A stretch of DNA of 64,000 nt from Sclerodactyla briareus (taxonomy: Eukaryota > Echinodermata > Holothuroidea > Dendrochirotida > Sclerodactylidae). Where the stretch lies: the NCBI GenBank assembly GCA_026419785.1, contig JAODTK010004854.1:1-64000 (forward strand). Direction: 5' to 3'. Both the position numbers and the translations under genes were made by a program. This document shows positions 1-12,700 of this stretch, piece by piece. Under the pieces are notes generated by a model. It was given only the letters and a program-made list of their open reading frames with translations, had not been told where the DNA came from and did not search any database. How positions within the stretch are numbered: position 1 is the stretch's first letter; every line of letters starts with the position of its first letter.

Positions 1-698
1 TGAATAGTATTTTTGGCACTGTTTTTCAATTTGGGAAAGCTGGAAGGTTGGGCAACTCTGTATTATAATCTACTATGTCAAATAGCGCAGTCCAGACCAT
101 AATTACAATAAACAAGTTCAAGTGGTACATTTTTGTTTCATTCATATAAAATTTCACAACGTAAATTCGACAGGGGACATGAAAAATGTTTTTCTAAAAT
201 TTGTAAAGGCCATATTTTCCATTTTATGTAACAATGCCTATCAAGTCGTTCCTGATGTATCCAACCATTGGACAAATGTACTGGTCATGGTGGAATCCAT
301 ACATTCCCTAGTACTTATTACCATTGCTGGTGCAAGAGTCCCCTGTGAAAAAGAGGACACCTAAATTTACACTAGGAACAAACTTTTGTTTGGAGCAAAT
401 GGTCATGTCACAGATTACCTTCAAACTAAGCTACAGGATGCAAAGGGGGCATGTCAAAATCCGAATCCGACACCCGTTCTAGCATTGCCATGTTGCGTAC
501 TCTCACAATTTACTTTCAAGAAATTGAGGAATGTGACAACAAAATAACGAAAGAAGTATTAACTTTGGAATGCATAAGATCATTCTTCAATATTTGCGTG
601 AACTTTTTATTCTACTCCCATCTATAGTTTCACGTTTTAATAAGGTTGGCAAAAGGCACGTTTTACATGCGACATGTTTATACGGGGGATCCTGTGGT

Positions 699-726
699 CC
701 CCCCCCTCCCCCCCCCCCCTCCCCCC
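699..726. repeat. C-rich homopolymer tract
   Basis: A run of C broken by two T. Copy B has a shorter pure C run at the equivalent place (57312-57327), so tract length differs between the two duplicates. Confidence 0.95.
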
Positions 727-1125
727 GTAATGTCACAAGGCGAATTCCGCATTAGTTCATGACCTAACTTTATTGGTTCACTCGGATCAGCTGAAATATT
801 CGTATGGGTGAGGTTTCGGCTAGCCATAGTTAATAAATAGCTAATACCAAAAGTGAAGTCCTATTTACATATGACACTAGCCATTAATGCCTCAACCTGT
901 AAAGGAATGTGAAGTTTCCACCAAAGATAATTTTTATTGTAACTTCAACTCTACTGTTGAACTAATCTTTCCTCCGAGTAGTGATGCCATTTCACGTCCC
1001 GCGCGTTGAGGGGAACGGCGAGGCTCAACCAACCCGAAGGTTGGGGGTCCCATGCCAATTTTGGGTGCGCAAAGCAGTGATGAAAAAAATTCTGTGGGTC
1101 CAAACGTTATGTATGGTCGGCCCTC

Positions 1126-1627
1126 ATAATGGTGCGTCTTTCCGAGCGAGTATATACCGTAAAGTCAAGATAAAACGCACGAGTTTTTTCGGTACACACG
1201 TGGTGACTTTGAGTCGTGACTTTGGGACTTACCAGATTACCCTATCCATTCCACGACTTGTTTAAAAAATGGCGACAATTGAGACTCCAATTCAGAAATC
1301 GGAGAGTCATCCCGAAATGTTCCATCCATGATAGGTATTCATGTTAATACTTTTGTATATGAGAAATTAAGGACCGAAATTCATGCCGTGAATAAAAATA
1401 CATACGTATACAATTCCATTTCAAACTAGTGCAGCGTCGAACGTCGAAAAGTGTGGTTTTTTCGCGTAACCACTACCCTATTCATTGCAATGATACAGTG
1501 GAGTTTTAATATTTCCTCAATGCCCCTGTATCGAACAAGTGTTGGTGTCGAAAAACGCACTCTCACCATTTGTGAACGTGTAATGTTATGGTAAATTCGA
1601 GTTCGAAGATCGCAGCTTCAGTCATCA
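1126..1627. mobile_element. Copy-A-specific insertion, possible MITE
   Basis: Roughly 500 bp present in copy A but missing from copy B, where the flanks meet at about 57735-57745. Near the junctions the sequence reads GGTGCGTC (from 1132) and GACGCACC (ending about 1641), an exact 8-bp inverted pair such as a short DNA transposon could leave. The interior has a stretch of alternating GTGAC/GTCGTGAC words at its left side and no convincing coding frame. The exact ends and a target-site duplication are not clear because the flanks are diverged. A deletion in copy B is the alternative. Confidence 0.35.
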
Positions 1628-2104
1628 GAGTCACGACGCACCGCCCCCATTGGTTGGCGACGGCGGCCAGCGTCGTTCGTCGCTGTCACCGTTACGCTCG
1701 AACAAGAATAACGGCTTTGTCAAATATTGTGGAACATACTCTTTCTCTTTTTGTTTCGAGAGTTACTGTGTAAAAAAAAAAAAAATCGATGGGTGATTCG
1801 CGGGCGTAGGCAGACACCTGTTCGGAATATACACGCCGCTACTTAGTTTCAATCAGGCCACACGCCGTTGTCGAGAAAGAGCTCGCTGGTCTCATTTACA
1901 AGTAAATAGTTGAATACACGGGCTTAAATCATCGCTGCCAAAGCATCCCTTCAAAATGATTTGAAAATAATCGGCGACATTCTGAAAAAAAGATTCAAGT
2001 ATAGGCCTACCCAATCGATGAGATCACGTAAGCCATCCCACTGATCTGGATTTTTTCGTGTCACCCTCAGTTCGGGGTCTGTCTTTCCACTTTCAACGAA
2101 TAAT

Positions 2105-2700
2105 CAATCAGTTTTGTTGACGTCACCGTATCGCCGCGCGATAATCACTGTGTAGCCGTAGGGGGGGGGGGCTTGTACCAAAGATTGAAAGGGAAAATGG
2201 GGAAATCGAAGGCTTAACACGTGAAATGAAGGAGGAGGGAGGAGGGACAGGAAATTGAATAAAAAATAAACAGCTCCAGTAATTTTGGAATTAATCCAAT
2301 ATGGCGCGGATGAGTGGGCTCAAAGTGGCATTGGGGGTAATGGGGGTATGGTGAGGGTACTAAGGAGCCCGCTTTGGGCGAAAGCCCTCATAAGTTCTCA
2401 TCCCCCCCCCCCCCCTCCCCTCCTCCCACTTATTCCCCCGGCTCTCATTTTCGTCAGTAGAGGGAAACAACCCAGCTACGTGGCCTGCATGGACAACCAT
2501 TGTGAGAAGTACAGTTTCCTGAGCTGAATTCCGGACCTCGTCGGATGCTCGTGGCAACGTATTGGCCCCTTCATTATGAAGAACAATGTGCAGGAGTAGT
2601 CGTCCGCGATTGTCAGTGACCCTCCGGCTGGTTTATACATAATTGAGGTTAAAACAATTGGCATAGTTTAATATTTCCGCCGATTGTATCCAAGTGCCTC
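2105..2700. other. Copy-A-only segment, no gene seen
   Basis: This replaces the equivalent segment of copy B (58210-58900). It contains a G10 run at 2161-2170, a GGAGGAGGGAGGAGGG stretch near 2231, and a C-rich tract at 2402-2431. Short open frames on both strands here lie over the C tract and have no recognisable features. Confidence 0.6.
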
Positions 2701-3205
2701 TCGATTACTGGAGTGCCCATATCAGGATACCCCGAGGTGAATCTATCTCACGCTGATGCGAGTAACTTGCGACAGTATTGACTGGCGTGATGAGCCCCCA
2801 CGAATTTTTACGATGAAAATCAGTTCTATGTTAACAATTTTTGACTTGGTTTCCACGGAATCCATAGAGCTAATTAGGGCTCATCAAGGAGTTGGTCGTG
2901 GGGGTTCGTTGATGAGCACCGCCGAACTCGCCGTCTCTCTCGACTAGTGCGCAACTTTTATCGAGCTGCTGGTTTAACCATTCCCAACCTGCTCTTGGTA
3001 CGCCATTGTACTTCCCCATTCAAGGGACGATCAGTGAACTTCGGGAACCGACCACTTTCTCGTACCAGAAGGACGGTAGAATATCGGTCCCGAACATGAC
3101 TGTCATCAGCCAACCATGGCAATTATTTCAACTATCCCGTAGCAAACCACAGAACCCCCTACATTACAAATGAACCATTATAGGTTTACCTCCAACACCC
3201 CTCTC

Positions 3206-3441
3206 AACCCCCCCCCCCCCTCGCCTTCACCCCACCCCCCCCTCCCCCCCCCTCCCCCTCCCCCGCCATTGAATTAATAAACAGGAAGTTTATCTTGAAG
3301 AGTCCTTGAAAAAACTTTTAAACCTGGATGATACATTTCCCCCCTGAAATCTTGAAATTCCCATCAGGGTAAATTTCCCCCTGGTTGGAACCACTGACCC
3401 TAGAGGATGCGTCCCATGGCTACTACTATAAACACTGATAC
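3206..3441. other. Copy-A-only segment with long C-rich tract
   Basis: Starts with a polypyrimidine tract (3211-3264, almost only C) and continues into ordinary sequence until collinearity with copy B resumes at 3442. Copy B has a 2.2-kb segment at this place. Confidence 0.6.
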
Positions 3442-5664
3442 CAATCACGTGACCGAGGGCTATTGTTGTTGTTATATATACTATACCCATAGAGAGTAAT
3501 TGCACAAAAAGCTTTAGGATCGCTACATTTTGTTCAAAGATCGCCAATATATTCAACAAAGACTCGACCTCATCAGACATTAACGCTGTTAACAGCAGCC
3601 ATCTCATTCCAGATCAAGATTAATATAGCACATTAACTCTGTGTAATCTAATTGCTTTCCTATAACGTATTTTCTCGATGGACAACCATTTAATACACAC
3701 ACCTGATCAAGAAATTGGAAGTAGTACAATCTTTTTTAATTGAACCAACGGCTCTTATAATAATATAAGGTGTGCATTAGCATCCCCATAGCCTAAGTAT
3801 AATATTGAAGTTGGTCTGTCTATTCATTCGGTTTCTGTTGGGTCGAATCAAAGTTGCCGCTTGCCAAGAGTATTAGCATGCTTTTAGCCTCCATCAGATC
3901 AGTAATTCCATTTGGACTGAAGCGCTGTACAGTAATTAGGTTGCATGGTTCTCGTGTTTGTGTTAAATTGAAAGATGTTCCATTCACCAACGGCAAGGCA
4001 TTTTAATTCATTTGGAAAAAATCCAACTCTAATAGCCCCATTATAAATATCATCCATGTCCATCCTGCCATTCGCATTCGATCGGGTATAACCGTCACTA
4101 TATATATCAATGCTACATAACTAATATACCGTGATGTCGAAATACAAACACTTGGCTTATTTTCCCTCCCTGTGGGCTTCATGTCGCGCGCAACGTCGTT
4201 TATTCGGATGGATGTTGCGAGACGATATTTTCCCTTTATTAAATACTGGAATAAGCAAAAATCGAACAATTTGAGAATAGGCGGTTTGTTTACCAGATTG
4301 TGAAACTTGAAACAGGTCAGATAGGTGCAAACCATTACAAGAAATGTTGGCAGTTCCACTTTTTTTTTTGTTGGATTGAGAAAAAAAACCACCCCCACCT
4401 CCCTGGCTTGTTCACGTTCACTAATTCATTTATCGATCCCCATTTCAGATACTCATCATTCCTATGGTAATATGAGTCCTGGCCATTTGCCATGTTTCAT
4501 AATATAATCCTGGTCGGAAGTCATATAATGTGGGTTTTGGGGCCATGCATGTCCACATTTGTCACTTAAACTAATACTCTCATCCGACCTATTTAGATAG
4601 ACAACTTCCTCCTTTGAAATTCATGCCATAGGTCGAAAACAACGCTACAAGATCAGGCTGTCAGGGATAATCGAGTGCTTTGTGAGCCTCTTAGCGTCAA
4701 CAGACCATCGCTATGACTCGCTACTCTGACTGCTTGCTTCAAAATTTTCATCAAGCTTTCCTCACTCCCACTTCTTTTACACTTCGTGCAACAATCGGAA
4801 AAGATCACAAACGGTATCAAATCAGTTGGGCCACAGACACGTAAACCCTGGTTTATAACCCTGACTCACATTCAGGTTCCCATACCTGTCCCAATCTTCC
4901 TCAATTCGATCGAAATAGGTAACGTAATCCTTCAACATTGGAATCTTTTATGGCCTTTTGATATCGAAAAAGTACTATTTCCACTAATATAATATTCGAA
5001 TTGAACCCGCGGTCTTTATCACAACTAGGATATGAATACTGCAATCTTCATTTTGCCGTGCGGCGGCATTGCATCCATGAAGTCCGAAAAATACAACCAA
5101 AACAACATAATCGAAGAACGAATTTGTCAATCGTTCACAGCATTCATTCTGACAAAAGTCACAACACCCTCCGAATGAATAGGCATTCATATACCAGGTA
5201 GTTATTACAAAGGATTGGACAATACACGAAATTTATACGTACTTATATCCCTGAATCATATCATTCGACAATCAGGTAGCAGAAACAATATGACAACCGT
5301 TCCTCTTCGAGATATTATTCCTTTATTTCACATCATCTTCATAAAGCCATATTCATAACACGCGGTGAACTTATTCTTTTTTGTCAACCTTCTCGTTAAC
5401 ATATCCACAAACAATGTCTGATTCCTTCTCATGAGCCAACACACTTTTGATTGGTCGAGACAAATGTTGATCTGATCCTCTCAAATTATTGCCAACGAAC
5501 ATTTCATATTCATAGTAATAACTATCATCATTCAATATATTTAGAAAAAATATCGTTCGAACAGCAGTCATGCCGATTCACGTTATTATACAGGAAATGA
5601 ACTCATCATTCGAAATTGAATTGCTCTCAAAAATTAGGGCCTCTTTCCAACCATTGTCCTTAAA

Positions 5665-6460
5665 CACAGGTTGATCATATAAACTATATCCATAATAGTT
5701 GGGATAAATTAAGCGCTAATCATTAATATAAGTAAGTTTGCCATTTCATAATTCGAGCAATGAAAAAAAATTTAAGTTCGATGGGGAGATGAGGTAATCA
5801 CGCACCCCTGGTTTGCGCATACAGCGCGTGAATACCCTTCAGTCGAGGAATGGGCTACGGTGACCATAATCGTCGACTGGGATTCCGTGCCCCCATACCA
5901 AGATGGCGCTGACAGTCACAAAACATCCATTGACCCCCCACCACATCCTTTTCCGTGCACCCTAACGTTGGACACAACAGTCGTGCCATTTTGTAACCAA
6001 GGATTGCATGCATGATAGGCTAGAGATTCGAATACCATCTCCGCGGACACCAACAGTTCTGTGGAAATCTTTCGGCTACTCTTTTTTCCCCCGATTGGTT
6101 TACTTCCAACTAATTTATATACGCTTTATTCGTTAATTACAGAATGCCGTATTAGTCCCGAAAACCTTGAGCACAATTCTATTCCTACAGCTTGAAGGTT
6201 ATCGGGTAAGTCCGTTGAACACTGTTGTTGTATTTTTTCTCAAATATCTGTCAGTCTGTATAAAATCATTGCTTTGCACAGGAGTATTGAGTGAATTGAC
6301 AATGTGCTACAGCTTCCTACTGATGTATCAACGTTCGTAACACGAAAATAGACAGGGCATTGGGGGGGAGGATTAAGACTGTATTGGACTCCAAGGCTAT
6401 ACAGAACCATTCAATATTTCTAATTTCAGATGGCAAGAATATATGTTTACCGGAATATAG
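5665..6460. other. Intergenic, nothing recognised
   Basis: A/T-rich sequence after the visible end of copy A alignment. No coding frame, tandem repeat or family member was found. Confidence 0.5.
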
Positions 6461-6463
6461 AAA

Positions 6464-7364
6464 ATGATAGGACTTTATAGAGGTTCCCATGTAATAAATA
6501 GACCATGGAACCACTTCAGGGTCAGTATATTTCACAGTTGTGAATGCGATGGAACAGGCACTATCAATCGAAAATTTGGAATAACCAAATCAGACATGTC
6601 TCTTATAACTTTCAGATCCAAACACCCCCTCCATTGGCCGTCAGAAGGGATCGTCCAAGGCGATCCAGCGAATCATCGAGATGTGGACGTCATCACGGTG
6701 TCCCAAGCCACTGTCCGGACGCAACTCGACTCAGTTTTGCTATAGCAAGTATCACATGCGATAAATCCCTGTGCTCGGCGCATTTCGTGTTTCTGAAAGA
6801 GCTCTCGCCGGCTGTTAGTGGTTCGCTTTCTCCTCCAGAGCGATCTGAGGCAGGCCAGTACGCCAAACACCGTCGGTCGCATCATGGCTATCCACGGATG
6901 TAACGTAGAACACCGGGCATGCCTTCATCCACTCTTCTGGAACACCCGGGCGAGAGGTCTGGGAGGTACTCTGCAGATCTCTGTCTCTACTGGCAGGGAA
7001 GAGAAAGTCCTGTGCCTTCAGGAGCGATCGTACAACGAGGAAATCTTCTTGCCACGAGTTCGCCATGGTATCCACAAGATTGCTCTCACTACTGCCGTCC
7101 CGGGGTACAACACCAGACTCACCAACGCATACAACAGCGCCAGACGTCGGGGGCTCTGGAGGAACACGTACGCCGACGACAAGTGATGAAAACTTCGCAA
7201 AAGGGGTACAGAGTTCTTTAACGTCGAATCGCCGCCCGTGTTCGGGATCGATAACGATATAGATAGCGGGAGGAACTTGCCAGATACGACCCAACATTGT
7301 AACAACTTATCAGAGAAGCTTTCCCGCTGCATGAACGGCATCGTGGACAGATGCGCAAATCAAG
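6464..7364. CDS. Uncharacterised coding-like GC-richer patch, strand uncertain
   Basis: This is the most GC-rich unassigned stretch in the first 10 kb, and several frames are open on both strands. The longest is on - (6815-7297, 160 codons) with no recognised domain. On + a Thr/Ser/Pro-rich frame runs from about 7065. A second + frame ends with a Cys-spaced segment (C-x9-C-x7-C around 7286-7355), immediately followed at 7365 by GTAAAT, a plausible donor site. I lean to the + strand because of that donor. The Cys spacing recalls small extracellular helical Cys-rich domains, but that is inference only. No frame is open throughout, so this may be an exon disturbed by indels, an old gene remnant, or chance openness caused by base composition. 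Confidence 0.3.
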
Positions 7365-7369
7365 GTAAA

Positions 7370-8520
7370 TACTTGTCTACGAAAGCAGTTAATTTCGCGA
7401 CATGTTTCACGTATAAAAAAAACACTAAAACCAAAAAAATAAAAAAACTGCGGATCCAAAAGGGTTCAAGTATTGGCTGACCCAACTTAATAAGGGCTTT
7501 CGGGGCAGTCAGACATCGTTAAGGACGTGACTGATCGTCAGGTCAAAGGTAAAATCTTAGTTGTAGGCATAATCACTGCTTTATCATCCGTGAGATATAT
7601 TGTCATGCGCAGTACGCGCTACTCGGTTACATGTGGGTATTTTCATTGCAAAAATCCCAGCAGGGACAAGCACGTTCACAACAATTAAATGTTGACTACT
7701 CCTTTGATACACATCAGACCTCCCGAAGAATCGCCTACCTAAATTAAGCACATCACCGGCCTCCTTCTTAATAATAAAATGACTGTCAATGTGACGGATA
7801 GCCCTACAGTGAATGAATTGTTCGTTAGTCCAGACAGTATAGACTCGTAGTGCAAATAGGTGAATGGGTATGGTGAGAACCCCACGAGAGAAGCTATTCT
7901 ATATCATGCTTGGCAAGGCACATTCATATCAGTAGGAAAAAAAAAAAAAAAACAAACCCCCCCCCCCCACCGCCCCCCCCCCCCCCCCCCCAACTGCCCC
8001 CAAAAAAAAACAAAAAAAAAAAAAAAACCCCCCCCAACAAATACTAGAGGTAGGCTATCATTCGACTACATATCTGTGTTTTATGAGTGCTCGCAGATGT
8101 CAGTACTCAAGTGATAGTTGAACTATAAAGGTATAATTTTGTCATATCGAACGCTTAATTGGCCTATCGACTGATTTGTTGTTCAGCCATCCTTTATCGA
8201 GTAAGTTTGAAAATTGACGGATTAAGCAAAAATGGTACTTTACTCGACGTCATGAAGGATCAGATTCGAATGGAATGTTTGTGAAAAACAAGATGGCATT
8301 TATTAGATCATCGGTCCGAAGAAAAATGCATGGGGAATATTGGATGAGAATAAATGATGAGATATTGTAGTGACTTTGCCATTTCACTAGATTCACTGTT
8401 GCTGGTGCCATAAGAAACGGTTGCCTATGTAACCATAGTGGTGGTGAAGTATATCCCTGGGGTACCATGGTGGGGTACCCCTGCGTGCCGGGTGATCCAG
8501 CAATGAGGTGCACTGCAAAG
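7370..8520. other. Intergenic with A/C homopolymer block
   Basis: No gene seen. Positions 7937-8036 form a block of alternating pure A and pure C runs, which yields a meaningless Lys/Pro frame. Confidence 0.7.
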
Positions 8521-8530
8521 TTCCGTTGTT

Positions 8531-8564
8531 GAGTGTGCGTGTGCGTGTGTGTGTGTGTGTGTGT
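8531..8564. repeat. (GT)n microsatellite
   Basis: A GT dinucleotide run with two C interruptions, directly before an R-A repeat body. Confidence 0.97.
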
Positions 8565-8689
8565 TGTTTGCGTTTCCGTCTGATTTTGGTGGTTTTTCAC
8601 AAATATCTCGATTTTGGAATGGCTGAACAAAGTAAAATTTTGCACCAACTTGATAACTCACAACAAAACACATATTTTTTTCAAGAATA

Positions 8690-9300
8690 AGGTGGGAAAA
8701 CTATCAAAATTGTGGAATTTTTTTTAGAGAACAAAAAACGAATTTTGGGGCAATTTCTCAATTTTACCAATTGCACTATTTTTCACGATATTCGCTGATA
8801 TCGAGGGCTGAATGATTTCAAACTTGTAGCAATGTGAAATGGCACAAATTACAACTTTTCCCATGCAATCAGCCGAAAATTACCAAAAGTGTGGATTTAA
8901 GGTGTAAATTGGATTTTGGGCCAAATTTTGGAATTTCGAAAATCTGTTCTGTTTTCAGTATATTCAGAAATTGGGAGGACTGAACGATTCCAAATCTTAG
9001 AACAAGGTACAAAGTATCAAGACAAAGGGTTCCCCAGAATTTATGCTGTAAATTTACTGAAATTTAGATGAATCTGAATATTAATTGGGGAAAACAGCGG
9101 TTTCTAGACTTATTTTGATAAATTTCGTCTATTTGTAACTCGCGAAAAGGCAGCAGGTAGAAACAACTGATTAGTTCCACATTTGCCGATGAGATCCTGC
9201 AACTCTGGGGATTGCCCTCTTGTTATGCTTTTTTCTTCAGATCTCATATCCAGAGCAACCCAGAGAATGAACTGTGACGGGTCAAGTTTGGATTTCACTT
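8690..9300 (-). repeat. Dispersed repeat R-A, copy 1
   Basis: An A/T-rich sequence that aligns with 10365-10790 over most of its length. Shared words include 'GAACAAGGTAC.AAGTATCAA' near 9002 and 10539, and 'GATGAGATCCT.GCAACTC' near 9189 and 10723. Weaker matches occur at 23690-24110, 25825-25885 and 60640-60890. Strand is given so that the tRNA-like segments at 9640-9790 and 10790-10920 are at the 5' end. There is no coding capacity. I interpret it as the body of a non-autonomous element of unknown class. Confidence 0.75.
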
Positions 9301-9306
9301 CTTTCC

Positions 9307-9344
9307 TGTGTGTGTGTGTGTGTGTGTGGTGTGTGTGTGTGTGT
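9307..9344. repeat. (GT)n microsatellite
   Basis: A GT run with one GGT interruption, inserted between the R-A body and the tRNA-like segment of copy 1. Copy 2 lacks it. Confidence 0.97.
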
Positions 9345-9639
9345 AACTAGCGCTTATGTGTGTGAAACTAGCGTGGATATAAATAGCAATATAAAATAAT
9401 ATAGAAAGGTGGTGGAACGTACCGCATCACTCAACTGAAAGGTACTGAAGAACAAAATTGGAGAGAGAATATTCCCATGCATTTTACAATCAGTACTGCC
9501 TGACATAAGTTACAGATACGCCCTTCCATATATACTTTTTCTCCTGCACGGATAATATAAAACGACTTTCAATCAGATATCCAAATGAATGAGCAGTTGA
9601 ATGAATAGAAGAGACATGTCACCTTATATACACCTCCTC

Positions 9640-9790
9640 TTACTTTCTAAGCACTGGGACCGGCACAGGCACGGGTACTGGTGGGCGGCCTGGGGACCAA
9701 TGCCAGGATTCGTACCAATATTGCCTGTCTTGTGCAGGCAGAGGGGAGTGTGAACGGAACCCGACTTGTATGTTGGAAAACTGAAGGCTG
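9640..9790 (-). repeat. tRNA-like SINE head next to R-A copy 1
   Basis: Read on -, this contains 'GGTACGAATCCTGGCATTGGTCC', close to a polymerase III B box (GGTTCGANTCC) followed by acceptor-stem-like sequence. The segment at 10790-10920 has the matching 'GGTTCGCGCTTGCATTGTGGTCC'. Both lie on the same side of an R-A body. No clean cloverleaf can be drawn, so this is not an intact tRNA gene. Confidence 0.45.
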
Positions 9791-10364
9791 AGCTATTCGC
9801 AAATGTAAGTAGGCTATATATATGAACAGCAAACAGCAAAGGTCGGAGGACAAATCCACCGCCCCCTCCCCCGCCCAAAAAGTCGTTCGTCATTCACTGT
9901 ATGTCATTAGATGATCAACCTGATGCATCGGCAAATTGTACTATCATCAAAATATTCAGGCAATCTTTTCACTCCGCTTTATTACCCGCCGAGTTTCTTA
10001 GTTCGATCCCGAGTTTTCTCTTTTCCCGAATCTCGGAAGTTCTAATCTTAAGAATTGGGGAATTTGTCGTCACCTCGATTGTACGCCAATGTATGAAACT
10101 CCGCGTAAGCATCGGTGTAGAAAAAAAAACACCATCAGCTAGAAGAAGGTGCGGGCTTCGCTAGCTACAGGAGGTTTAGAACTAGAGGCAAAACACGCAA
10201 CCTAGCCCTACAAATCTACTTGGTTATCTCTAGGGTCCGGATGAGATACTGTGGCCAGTTTGCCATGTCACCATACTTACTCTGTGCACGCGTTTTGCTC
10301 TAACCGTAGTGGTGGCTAAAACTTCAAACTGAGGGGTACAATATGGTTGGGTGAATCGGAACTT

Positions 10365-10790
10365 CAGGGGGGGGGGGGTAAACACATTTTGGGGGCAAAT
10401 TTTTCACTTTTACCAAAATAACAAAAAATGCGGATTCAGGGGGAGGAAATGGATTTGGGCCACACTTTGGGATTTTTGAAAATGGGGTTTTTTCAGTATA
10501 GTTAGAAATGGGGAAAGACTGAATGGTTTTCAAATTTTGAACAAGGTACCAAGTATCAAATTTAAGGGCTCCCCAGCTTTATGTTAAATTTCTGGAATTC
10601 TTGAATATGGATAGTTTGGGGGAGGGAAACGACTATTTTCAAACATATTTTGATAATTTTGATCTGTTGGCCAACATGCAAAATATTTGCAGTAATGTCG
10701 AATGAATAGTTCCACACTTTGCTGATGAGATCCTTGCTGCAACTCGGAAATTGCCTAGCTCTTGTCATTATTATTTGTCCTGTTTCTACT
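10365..10790 (-). repeat. Dispersed repeat R-A, copy 2
   Basis: Aligns with 8690-9300. Here the body joins the tRNA-like segment at 10790-10920 directly, with no microsatellite between, which is the best evidence in the window for the element's overall structure. A G10 tract lies just left of it (10369-10378). Confidence 0.75.
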
Positions 10791-10920
10791 CTAGGTACTG
10801 ATACAGAGACAGAGGGGGGCCGGGACCACAATGCAAGCGCGAACCAACCGGTGTACGAGCTGGGCAGCTCGAGGTGAATGCCAGAGGAATCCACATACTG
10901 CGCCTACCTACTGCCAGCGA
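10790..10920 (-). repeat. tRNA-like SINE head next to R-A copy 2
   Basis: On - it reads through a B-box-like word (GGTTCGCG) into GGTCCCGGCC, parallel to the segment at 9640-9790. The position directly upstream of an R-A body suggests a tRNA-headed SINE about 0.5 kb long. Confidence 0.45.
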
Positions 10921-11039
10921 AGATTGCAGGCAAGTGTCAGTAACATATCGCCATCTAAATAATAAATAGCGACACCATGAACACCAGAAGTGTGCGAAAG
11001 AGGTTGGATACAAGAGCGGGGACAGAGAAAATTCCCGCT

Positions 11040-12610
11040 CCCCTAAATTGCATTTACTTCACTAGACAGTTTTGTCGTTGTGTTCAATATATAAGACTGT
11101 TACTGAACTGAATATCGAATTCAGTGAAGTGGTCGACATCCTACGCTGGAGCAGGCCCTTTATTCTTCCTGCCTTATTCACTCTTAGTTGTGCGAAAACG
11201 GGCATAAATTATGCAGGGAAGAGTGCGTTATAACGAGAAATCAAATTAAGGTTACAGGTGAACTGAACAAAAGCCAGTTGCCGCCCGCCATTTACAACTG
11301 TTGGTGTACTTTTGATTCATTATAGTTGACTGCCCGATACTAGTTCATGTGTTTGTAAATCGAGGGCGCGCGTATAATTTTCTAAGATGGCTGAGAGGCG
11401 CGGTGCATACCATAAACTATTTCGTGAACAGACTTTGCCAGAACCTAACTATAGTGACAACTACGGGCTGTGAATTGATGGGCATAACTTGGATTTGGCG
11501 GTATTGCGCTGCATGCTATCATACTGGATGGTCATGTTGAATAAATTCCAAAAAACGATTAAACCAACACGAAAAGGTGCTTAGGTTCCAAACGAGGGAG
11601 GATGGTATAATCAGCTCATTGATTTAAAGTTTGATAAGGTAAAGTTGAGTCAGCGAGGTCATGTTCCCTTTTAAAGAAACGAAATGATTTTGCCTCAGTA
11701 TGTTGACCGGAATAAGTCGAACACTCATGTAATATTCCAGAATTTAGACATGCCTACAGGACATCCGACTTAGGTGGGTTTGAAAAACATGGGACTCAAA
11801 GTGAGAGCGAGGAAAGCTAATAGTTTCACCATAATACATTATATGATTGAGTGTTCGTCGTTCATATGTCAGTATGGGACTTATTATATTGGAACCTTTC
11901 AACTGCTTGTGGGCCATGGCCAAATGTATTTCTATGTTTAATGTACAGATGTTGTAGCAAGTTTTGTTCGCCGGGTATAAGGTTAATAAATCATCGTTCA
12001 CAAATATCACGTCATTCGAGTCACTGCTTTGTTGTGGGCAAAAAATGTTCGCCATTCGGAGATTTGGTTTCAAGCCTGCAAGCAGGGGTAGAGGTCCGCC
12101 TTTGTGCCCGGCATTGGTATATCTAGGTAGTTACTGGTTTATGCCTAATTGTAATCCCATTTCCCATGAATCAAGGGCGCACCACTGGGGGAACGTGAAA
12201 ACATAATGTCTGGGGGACCACGAAAGTTGGGGAATAACTGACCACCCCCCCCACCTCTTGTGCTGCGCCTCTTAGGCTGGAGGAACCACTTCGTTTGTAA
12301 TTTGAGGAACTGCGGGACTGTTTCCTTAAAGCATTGCTACAGTGACAGCAGAAAAGGGCTCAGGGCAGTTATGTGGTATGATTCGCGACAGGGTTTTTCC
12401 TATACCATTAATTTCGGTTTATATTTTGGTAGTTGATATACACCCGTCCAAAAATGAAGCGGGATATTAGAATGCAACGGGGAATCAACAGTCGAAGCTC
12501 AACACTCAGGATGACCCGTTGACGATCGAATCCGCAGGTTGCCTTGAATGAATGCGGGTTCAGCTCTGTCCACGCCCGACAGTAATTGTTTGTCGTAAAG
12601 TCAGATGCTG
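11040..12610. other. Intergenic, no gene seen
   Basis: Short overlapping open frames on both strands (for example 11744-12206) but no domain, splice or repeat evidence. Confidence 0.5.
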
Positions 12611-12611
12611 G

Positions 12612-12630
12612 AGGGGGGGGGGGGGGGGGG
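12612..12630. repeat. G homopolymer
   Basis: A run of about 18 G. Similar G or C runs of 10 or more occur at 15401-15416, 16041-16050, 20692-20702, 24597-24608, 42360-42376, 43258-43274, 43519-43531, 49109-49118 and 54742-54753. Confidence 0.95.
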
Positions 12631-12700
12631 CACGACCAAGGCCAGGCAATGCGCGCTGAGATTGGCCATTCCACGTCATACCAAAATCATAATGATCATG

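Larger units (their letters stand above)
1..5664. repeat. Segmental duplication, copy A (partial)
   Basis: This stretch aligns collinearly and in the same orientation with 56634-64000. Matching blocks by eye are 1-1125 with 56634-57735, 1628-2100 with 57745-58205, 2700-3205 with 58905-59485, and 3442-5664 with 61733-64000. Long word matches (for example around 141-165 with 56771-56795, and 3443-3475 with 61735-61765) are separated by many one-base indels and substitutions. No reading frame is shared between the copies, so the duplicated DNA looks non-coding. The left boundary lies outside the window. Copy A may also extend past 5664, because its partner is cut by the window end. Segments private to A are 1126-1627, 2105-2700 and 3206-3441. 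Confidence 0.93.

Noticed and set aside
7150-7190. A 'YADD' tetrapeptide in one + frame, recalling a reverse transcriptase motif
   Set aside because: It lacks the hydrophobic residues before and after the motif, a stop follows almost at once, and no other polymerase motif is nearby.
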